From NCBI GenBank assembly GCA_011947345.1, contig JAAVTG010000614.1, positions 682,001 to 746,000 on the forward strand: a stretch of 64,000 nt of DNA, given 5' to 3'. Source of the stretch: Phytophthora quininea. Lineage: Eukaryota > Oomycota > Peronosporomycetes > Peronosporales > Peronosporaceae. The notes beneath the pieces were generated by a model. That model ran no database searches. It saw only the letters and a list, made by a program, of their open reading frames with translations, and was not told where the DNA came from. Positions 55,872 through 64,000 of this stretch are shown here, piece by piece. Numbering within the stretch: position 1 is the first letter of the stretch; every line of letters starts with the position of its first letter. The translations under genes and the position numbers were made by a program.

Positions 55872-58800
55872 ATGTTTTGGCGTCGGAGTCGCCCCAAAGA
55901 GGAGAAGGCGGGGGCCCGACGACCTGGCCAAGCTGCAGAAGCAGTTCGGCATCAAGCCTGTGAGTGACGCCGATGTGCAGGCCGAGTTCCAGGCGCTGTT
56001 CGGTGCTGCCAACTCCGCAAACGCTGCCAGCGGGCTGAGTCCGATGACGGAGCAGCTTCTGTTCGGCGCTGGAGCCGACGAGGAGGAGGAGGAGGCCAGG
56101 ATCCTGCGCGACCTGCAGCTTAACGGAGTGGACCTGGACGACAGCGATAGTGAAGGGCAACAGGAGGCGAATCACGAGCTGCGCGGGGTGCTGGACGAGG
56201 CCCACGCGACTGCCCAACAGAACTATGCCCGAGAACAGGCCGAGATGAGCGGGGCGACTGCAGGACCCAATAAAAATAATGCTGCGCCGTTATCATCCGA
56301 GAGAGCAGCACAAGTGCACGCTCTGAAGCTACAGGCGGTGGCGCTGAAGCGCGAGGAAGATGCAGGAAGCTTTGGCGAAATTCCGCGAGGCGAAACAGCT
56401 GCAGGAACAGTCCTCTAAGCAAGTTGGTGGGAAGGAGGAAGATGCTTCCAGTGAAGTTGGCAACTCGACGGTAAGTCAAGAGGTGAAGCAACGCTCTGCC
56501 AGGCCACCCATGGACACGGTACTTGACGAGGACGACGTTGAAGTCACCGACGAGGACATGCAAGATCCAGAATATCTGGCTCAACTGGCAAAAATGGGTC
56601 TTACAGATGACGATGAAAGTGGTGACGATGCTGTGTCTACGGGGAACGAAGTGACTCAGCAATTATCAGCTTTGGAGGCGGAAATTGAACACTGTAAAGT
56701 GCAAGCCGTGCAATTGAAGCGGCAAAATCAGATTGCAGACGCACTCGCCTGCATGCGCAAAGTTAAAGAGCTAGAGGCGACGAGGGATAGCTTGCGTTCT
56801 TCAGAGACAGAGCTGAAGCAGGCCGCAGCGACACCAGATGCGACAGAGTCTCGCAACAAAAGCGCCAGTGATGATACGTTAGTTGCAAATGCTGCAGGTG
56901 CAGCTGATGGCATGAACGGCTCAACCGTGAAGGGAGACTTGATACTTAACAACCCTGCGCCAATAACAATACAATCGGAAAAGCGCGAGTTGGCCTTCAC
57001 CGGAAAGGCAATTCCGGACAAATCCTCGAAGTCGCGAGTACTACGAAGTGCTCCTTCCATTGATGAAGATTTCCTGATAGACGCGTTTGACGACAAGTCT
57101 GACTCAGAAGATGAAGGCACGTTGGTATCATCAAGTACGTATTCGTCCAGCGTGCTCACTTCAGTAGTGGAGACAGAGGCCAGTGTGCTACAAGTCGAGC
57201 CTGTCATGCCAAGAAGCAATGGTGCCGACATTTCCGATCTTAAAGACCAGTTAGGAAAAGCTAGACACGCGGCATTATCACTGAAGCGGAAAGGCGACAT
57301 CCAAGGTGCTCTCGAGTACGTGAGGCGCTCAAAGCAGATCCAACACTTGATTGAGCTTAAGCAACAGGCGTCGGAAAACACAACAGCAAAAACGGCTCCA
57401 ACACAAGATCCGGGAAATACCTCCCAATTTCAAGAGATAGAACATCTTTTGGTGGATTTTGGGAATCGAGCGATGTCCTTGGCAAAAGAAAACCTATCAA
57501 AGAATCGTGAAAAAGCGTCGGAGTGGCTTGAAAGGTATGTATGGGTTGGAAGCTTTCTGTTGGAGCGTTATTAATCCGTTGTGTTGTATTGTGCGAGCAG
57601 AGAAAGCAATACGAAGCCGAGCTGGAAAAGCTCCGACGAATGCGGCAAAATCCGCTGCAGAAAGCCCCCACTTATGAAATTGTCAAGGCCTCGCGACAAG
57701 TTGAATTTGAGTTGCCATTTATTCGTGAAGACCAGATCAAGGTCTCTATCAAAAGCGTCAACGGATTGCCGCAAGTGGCTGGGCAACCTGTACATGTGAA
57801 ATTTTGTTTGAGTTTTCCATCCGCGACTCCACATGTGGGCCAGACAAACGCTGTCCAAGTCAGCTCCGGTGCACCATTTACAGCCAAAATTTCGTCAGGA
57901 CAAAGCGAATTTATCTTCAAATTGCCTCGATCACGGGGAACGATGCGGCTATTTGAGATCAAGAAGGCGATATTTGAAGTTTGGAAGCCAAGCACACTCT
58001 TCCGAAATGCAGAACTCGTCGCGCGAGCGTATCAAGAATTGGTAAGGCAACAACTCGAATTGTTCTGGCGATTTGGAGCAGCCAACTAATTTTGCTGTGA
58101 TACTTACTGCAGTCCCCTCTCTTGGCATGCTGTGAAATTGACACACACCTCCCGTTCCTTGGATCAAACCGAAAACCGTGTGGTGGCGACATCGAGGTAA
58201 CAACCTGCCATGCTACTGAATGTTGTTATGGGTTTGTTTGCTTACACTTGCATGTTTCTGCAAAGTAGATTAGTCTTCAAATGCGGCATCCTTTGAAAGA
58301 AAAAGAGTATCGGCTAGAGACTGTTGAGGAACTAGTTGTTGGCAAATACCCAGAGATAAGTGCTACTTCCCAAGAGCATTTGACAATGCCTAGTGTGACG
58401 CTAGAGCCCGCGGTTGACCCAAGTAACAGCGTTGACAAGAAAAACATCTCTGAAGACAAGATCGAGACACCGTCGGCAGTGATACCGTGGATGACCCGCA
58501 TCACGTCGATTTAATTGTCAGCTACGATGTCATTAATGAAGAGGTAAGTCGGTGTGTGGTCGATGGCAACGGTGTACTCACTGATCGTAATGCTTGACCA
58601 TTTAGCTTGGGAAACTGGAGGCAAAATTGCCTTCGCTAACTGGGGAAGTCGCAACCGAACTAAGCGACCGATACGATTCGCTGGCGCTGAAAAACAACTC
58701 CTGGAAATTGAAATGCAGACGGGCAAGTTGACCCTCGACATGTACGTCGAGAAGCTCCACGGGCGTATCTCCGCGGATCGTGCACTGATCTCTCAGCTGT

Positions 58801-58901
58801 TGGCGAAGAATCGACGCTTGGACGCTGCACGTGTTTTGCATCGAGTTAAGACTATGGAAAAAGAACTAGAGGGCACTGAGGGTGATCCCGGGCAAGAGTA
58901 G
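55872..58901 (+). CDS. CC2D1/Lgd-like protein with DM14 repeats and C2 domain
   Basis: CC2D1/Lgd proteins bind ESCRT-III (CHMP4/Shrub) through DM14 repeats and membranes through a C2 domain, acting in endosomal sorting. DM14-type repeats seen: ALKLQAVALKRE ... QEALAKFREAKQL (56330-56410), CKVQAVQLKRQNQIADALAC (56695) and ARHAALSLKRKGDIQGALEY (57260), with a further related segment near the end (RISADRALISQLLAKNRRLDAARV). The C2 region follows from 57660 (FELPFIREDQIKVSIKSV). The start MFWRRSRPKEEKAG resembles known Lgd N-termini. Four introns: 57535-57602, 58042-58112, 58197-58268 and 58544-58605. One-base shifts near 55903, 56375, 58465 and 58690 are bridged by homology. Its stop is 8 bp from the convergent RPGRIP1L-like stop. 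Confidence 0.85.
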
Positions 58902-58909
58902 GTTGGTCA

Positions 58910-61900
58910 TTATTTATTTACTGCTACCTCATCTTGCTTGTGGAGAGCATCTAATGCCAGCAAAATCTTTTCAAATGACACCAGTTCGTGTTTGTCGTTT
59001 GCGTTCGAAGCAGGAAAATACAGTTGAAGGCTTTCGAAAGCATCTTCGGATAGCGATAAGCCAAGCTGGTTGAAGATTTGCTTCAGTTTGGCGCGCTTAA
59101 TATTTCCGGTCCGATTGCAATCGTTTTCTTTTAAATATTCCTCCACGATATCGAGTTGGGACGCAAAGTCAATCGACGACATTCGATTATAGAGCGATCG
59201 AAGTATGGCATCGCGAGTACATGGAGCCTTGCTTTCGGCAGTGATTCTCTCAGGCTTGTGTGTCAGCCCTAGTTGTTGTGAACACTGGTCGGAGTCCCTC
59301 TCGTCTTTGAATGGATCATTCCGACGCACTCGTTCCTGGGGCCTTTCTTTCGTGGCTCTCAGCGCCATCAACATCTTCGTATATGATATGACGGCTTCTT
59401 GGTTCTTTGTTCCTGGTGCACTAAAGCCAGGAAAGTGTATCTGAAGACGCTTGAAAGCATCTTCGGACAACGATAGTCCAATTCGATCGAAGTATTTCCT
59501 TAACGTGCTGCACTTGATACTGCCAGTGTGGTTGCCATCCTTCTGCATTAGAAATTCCTCCACCTCATCCAGCCGGGAAGCAAAGTCTCCCGATGACATC
59601 TGATTACAGAGCGATCGGAGAATGGCGTCACGAGTACATGGAGCCTTGCCTTTGGCAGTGATTTCCTTAGGCTTGTGTGTCAGCTCTTGTTGTTGTGAAC
59701 ACTGATCGAAGTCCCTCTTGTCATCGGAAGGATCGTTCCGACTCACTCGGTCCTCCTCCGTGGCTTGCAAAGCTATTAACATATCTTTGTATGAGACGAC
59801 TGCTTCGAGTTCACTCTTTCTCCTTGATGCACTAGAGCCAGGAAAGTACATGGGAAGGCTCTTTAAAGCATCGTCGGACAACGATAGTCCAACTTGGGTG
59901 AAGATTTGCCTGAGCGTGCTACACTTGATATTGCCAGAATGGTTGCCATCCTTTTGCTTTAGACAATCTCTCACTTCATCTAGCTGGGAAGCAAAGTTGA
60001 TCGAGGACATTTGGTTGCAGAGCGATCGGAGAACAGCATCGCGAGCACACGGAGGAATTTCTTCGTCATCATCTCCTTCGGTATAGTTCTCGTGGATGGC
60101 TGCTGTAAACTGGGCTTGCTTTTCACGTCTAAATTGCTTCTGATGCGTTCTGTATTGCCGATACTGTCTCTGAAGTGTCTGTGCAGCATTGTGCTGCTTT
60201 TCAAACGATCTTTGCCGAATATTTCCTGGGGACGTCACCTTTGGTATCACGTTGGACCCATCATTTTGTGCCCGATCAAATGTTTGATATTTTGCGGTGG
60301 TAGAATTCGTTCTACCGGTGAAATTTTGTATCGCAGCAGCGGATTTGGCTGCTGAAAGCCGGACTTGCTTCATTCTCGTAAATTGTTTCTGAAGCATCTT
60401 GTAATGGCGATATTGTCTCTGGAGTGTTCGCGCGGCATCATGATGAACATTTTGCGGAACATGCATGCTTTTAATTTGCTGCTGAAGAATACGTTCTTGG
60501 GAAGCCGCTTGCGTTTTCACTTGAGTTCTCTGGGTTTGCAACTTCTTCTGCACTTGTTCGTACACAAGGTTCTTGGCGCTTACAGAAGCAATTGCTTTCA
60601 TTCTGTCCATGAATGCTTGCTTCCGGCGCTGGAACTCTGTAGCAGCTGGAACAATGGATTGTGTTGCCGCCAACTCCTGAGCAACGTTGGTCGGACTCCT
60701 TATTACTTCTGCTTTGCTACCTTTTGTTGTCTTCCTTCCTGAGCAGCTTGAGTGACGGTATCATCCAGGACGATTTCGTCCAGATTCACGGTGCCTTCAG
60801 CAGGAACAGGGTCCGCGCTCGCGGCCAATTCTCACGATCATTTTCTGTACGGGACGCTTTTGTGTTAGCGCGGACCAGCTCGCGATACTCCGATTCTACA
60901 CTCAGCAAGTCAAAGCCCAAACCGAAAGACACTTCCTGAACTCAGACCTCGTAATACGACCACACTTTGCATCGTCAAATTTCTCAAACAGCTTCACAGG
61001 TGGAAGGACGTCTGCAGGCTTCCGCTGTTGCTGGAGATACCCGCGCACTGTCTGGCGGATTTTGTGGCACAGCAACCGCTCTGCGCAGCTAAGTCGAGGA
61101 TTGACGTGCAGCAATAGGTAGTTCAACGCGACAAGTCGATCCCCAGGGCTGATTTCATGGGTCGGATTGCTCTCTGTTGCAGTGTCCGAAGCTGCAAACA
61201 TATTTGATAGCATTTCCAGTTCGCTGTCAGATAGATATATTCCATACTTTTGCACAGCTTTGGACAGATTTGCGACAGAGACGACCATGATTTTCCGCAA
61301 CTTGCCATTCGTGAACACATCCTGAGCGGACGACACATGGCCGGAGTCAATTGCGTTCTCCACGCGCTCTTTGAGTTTGGCAGCAACCAGTTCCAACCCT
61401 TCGGATGGAGCAGCATAATGCAGAAACTGCTGATAGTTAATCTTACCATCCCGTTCCGCAGAGAACATGGATAATATCGCGTGCTGCTGGTCGAAATCGA
61501 GCGAGTGAAGATCGATAGGACGCCCATTGACGCCGCGAGCACGCTGAGACGAAATAAGCTGGAGCACCTGGAATGGATCCTTCCATTCGATTAGAATGGA
61601 AATGTCTCCTGCATGCTGGTCGTTCTGGTCTTTCAAAGGGAACCACCCTCGAATGCTGTCGCCATTCACAAGGTTCGATAGCATAATTCCACATCTCCCG
61701 ACGACTCCTTCTTCCTGCACACTACCATCAAGTTCTACTTTATCATCAAAGACAGTAACCCAGAAACGAAACTTTGAGAAGAACCGAAGCAAACATGCAT
61801 CTACATCCAACGTGAAAGCCTGGCGACTGGAGTTTAGATCGAACTCTGGGTTGCGCGATTCCGAGACGATGTCAGTGAAGACGTCCGGAAAGCCAAGTAG

Positions 61901-64000
61901 CTGGTAGTGCGCATATGGAGACGGCACTCTAGTCAGCGAATTATTCTTGCGCTTCCCATAGGATCGCAAGTTTCTGCAAGCGAAAATCGTGATTTGAAGT
62001 TCGTTGGTAGCGCGATCTGCATGATCATCAAGGTCGACGCCACCAAGCACATCTGTAGGGACGTCAGCGATCATTTTTCCACCGGTGGAGATTAACTGAA
62101 TATCCTGTGGGTACGAGCGTAAGTGCACTTGCCAAATCTCCGAAATTGGTGTCGATAGTCTCAACACAACATTTAGAGTTCCCAGCGTCGTCGTATTTGT
62201 GTCCGCGGCGGCATTTATCGACTTGACTGTAAGGGTGGGTTCTTTTACCACTCCCTTCGACTGAAGCAATTTGGACAGACGCACCGACGCCTTGCCAATC
62301 AGCTTAAAGTCACCTCGAACAGACTGATAGACTTCTAACACTACAGACTCGGAAGCCAAATACCGCAAAAAGAATCCATCAGCAGTGACTTTGAAAGTAG
62401 CCGACAGATTGTACTCCGGACGACTCCCCATGAGCAGCGGCGTTGTCTGTGATTCGAAATCGTAGAAATCACATAGCACAAATGTTGAGGAATTGACGCC
62501 AACCACGTGGCTGTCAAAGTTGCCGTTCACAATCCCCAGTTCGAGAAGCTGTTCACCGGGTGCTAAATCCCTTGAGGCCAAGATTAACGATTCCGACAGC
62601 GACGCGACCTCACTATCTTCATCACCGCTTGAAGACCCATCAGAGCCGCCACCGTCCTCCTCCTTCACTTTGAGCAACAGTTTCTCGCGCGTATTTCAGC
62701 TGTCGAATTTCAGCCTGAAGCACATGGATCCGTTGCTGCCGCTCTTCGCTGATGAGCTCGAGCTCCTTCATTCGACGCTGAAGCTGGTTCGAACCCGAGA
62801 TTTTCTGAGCTGTCAACTCTTCAATCTCCAATGCAAGTTCGCGATTAATATTCGTTTGTGCCTGCAGCATCTTCTCGCAACGCTCCAACTCCTGCATGGA
62901 CTTTAAATGGGCAATCTGAAGCACATGCAGTCGATTTCTCAAATGTTTCACGCTGCTATCGTCCTCTCCCTCGGCTTTGTCAAGGAAGGTGGACAGATCT
63001 CCATACTTACGCCTGACCATGCTCCCAGCTCTGTCATACAAAGAACAAATATGAGATCATTCCCAAATAGCCTCAGACGATAGCGCAACACATACATATT
63101 CAGGACGTTGGCGGAATGTGAGGTAGGCGCTGGAGACACACTATTATGTACCGGCGACGAGCAAGCATCTCGCTTTTCAGGAAGAGGTCCATGGACTGGC
63201 AGCTCTGGAGTTAGAGGGCGAACGATTATCAATGGTTCGGGCCTTGGTGCCGTCGCAGTCCCAGCGCTCGATTTAATAGCATCGAGGTTCCTAGCGTTTC
63301 GTTCCTCCATCAGATGATGCGCCATTTGCTCCAAGTCTTGCTCCACCCTATCCTTCGCCTGCTTCAGTTGCTTGATGCTGCTCTGCAAGTCTCGAATAAT
63401 ACTTTGGAGCTTCTGGTTTTCTTCTGTCATGTGAGATATCGTCGCCTTTTGTTCCTGTGTTAGCTTCTCGAGATCGAAGAGCTTGTCGATTCGCTCTTTG
63501 CGCTGGAACGCGTCATTTATGAATGGACTCTCGCAGAGAGAGGTCATTCGCTCCTCTAAGCGGCGATTCTGCTCACGAAGCGATGCAATATCCTTCTCCT
63601 GGTCGCCTGCTTTGTTGAGTCGTATCTCCATATCCTCCTTTTCCATCAAAGCATCCTGCAGCTCGGTTCGAAGCTTATGCACTTGCCGATTCATCTGCTC
63701 CATTTGGGCCAGCGTTTTTCTTGAATCTCACGCTCTGCAAGTGCATTGGCCTCCAGGTTTTCGTAGCGAGCGTTTAAAATTGCAAGCTGCGCCTGGCGAT
63801 CTCGCAATTCCCTCTTCATCTGCTCACTCTCCAGCTTTGTCGATGCTAAGTGGTTATCGTCTTCGTCGTCGCTGGAACTAGATCCAGCATTATTATCTCG
63901 CCTCGGCTTCAGCTGCAGTCGACTGGTGCTTGCTCGAAGCTTTTCGTTTTGCTGCAGCTTCACCAGTTGCTTCTCTGCGATCACGAGCCGTTTCTTCAGC
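58910..64000 (-). CDS. RPGRIP1L: RPGRIP1L-like ciliary protein with EF-hand-like tail, runs off window
   Basis: RPGRIP1L organises the ciliary transition zone. From the window edge: a long coiled coil (64000-62690; ends LQAEIRQLKYARE), one intron 63031-63095, then the family C2 domain with FYDFESQTTPLLMGSRPEYN (62480-62400). A second C2 domain (LQITIFACRNLRSYGKR, near 62000) follows, then EF-hand-like segments, two IQ-like stretches (LQRQYRHYKMLQKQ and LQRQYRQYRTHQKQ, 60430-60110), and three near-repeats of about 130 residues. Each repeat has a loop like KDGNHSGNIKCST (59950, 59540, 59110). The loops keep Asp1, Gly6 and Ile8 but lack the acidic residue at position 12, so calcium binding is doubtful. 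One-base shifts near 63715, 62685, 60930, 60830 and 60700 are bridged. A split into two genes at 60670-60900 remains possible. Confidence 0.78.

Overview
The window looks like nuclear DNA of an oomycete, most likely Phytophthora or a close relative. The evidence is three genes of the oomycete-expanded folate-biopterin (BT1) transporter family, a ciliary RPGRIP1L-type protein as expected in an organism with flagellate zoospores, very short GT-AG introns (60-73 bp), tightly packed genes, and Ty3/gypsy, Ty1/copia and Helitron elements. The organism call is inference; the features are read from the sequence.

Layout. 1-12.4 kb is gene space: the start of a Gln/Met/Pro-rich gene (-), a long acidic protein of unknown function (-), a divergently transcribed NRPS-like reductase with a thioesterase in front (TE-A-T-R, +), folate-biopterin transporter FBT1 (+) and the biotin-carrying subunit of 3-methylcrotonyl-CoA carboxylase (+, two introns). 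12.6-27.0 kb is a large inverted repeat. Two arms of about 3.28 kb, each carrying an FBT gene pointing inward, face each other across a 1,234-bp spacer that holds a heat-shock-factor gene. The right arm is split by a 6,579-bp Ty3/gypsy element with near-identical LTRs and a 5-bp target duplication (AAATC). Its 3' LTR now sits just upstream of FBT3 in the same orientation. 27.0-37.9 kb is a transposon graveyard: two opposed copia remnants, a broken cysteine-peptidase-like gene and a degraded Helitron with a recognisable 3' end. 38.0-53.9 kb is a head-to-tail array of 21 units of about 750-760 bp, each with one tRNA-Asn(GTT) gene, ending in a 22nd unit cut off before its tRNA. 54-64 kb is gene space again: a RecQ helicase (+), a CC2D1/Lgd-like DM14-C2 protein (+, four introns) and, converging on it with 8 bp between stop codons, an RPGRIP1L-like protein (-) with an unusual EF-hand-like tail that runs off the window.

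Reading quality. Almost every conserved gene here is broken by single-base shifts, many at short homopolymers, while the protein homology continues in another frame. Loss of so many housekeeping genes is unlikely, so uncorrected sequencing indels are the best explanation. Gene coordinates below span the whole gene and the shifts are noted. One shift, present in both FBT copies of the inverted repeat, may be real.

How the parts relate. No operon-like pathway is evident. The coherent stories are structural: FBT duplication, conversion and inversion around an HSF gene; a retroelement that replaced the upstream region of one FBT copy; and amplification of a tRNA-Asn gene into a 16-kb array beside a Helitron.
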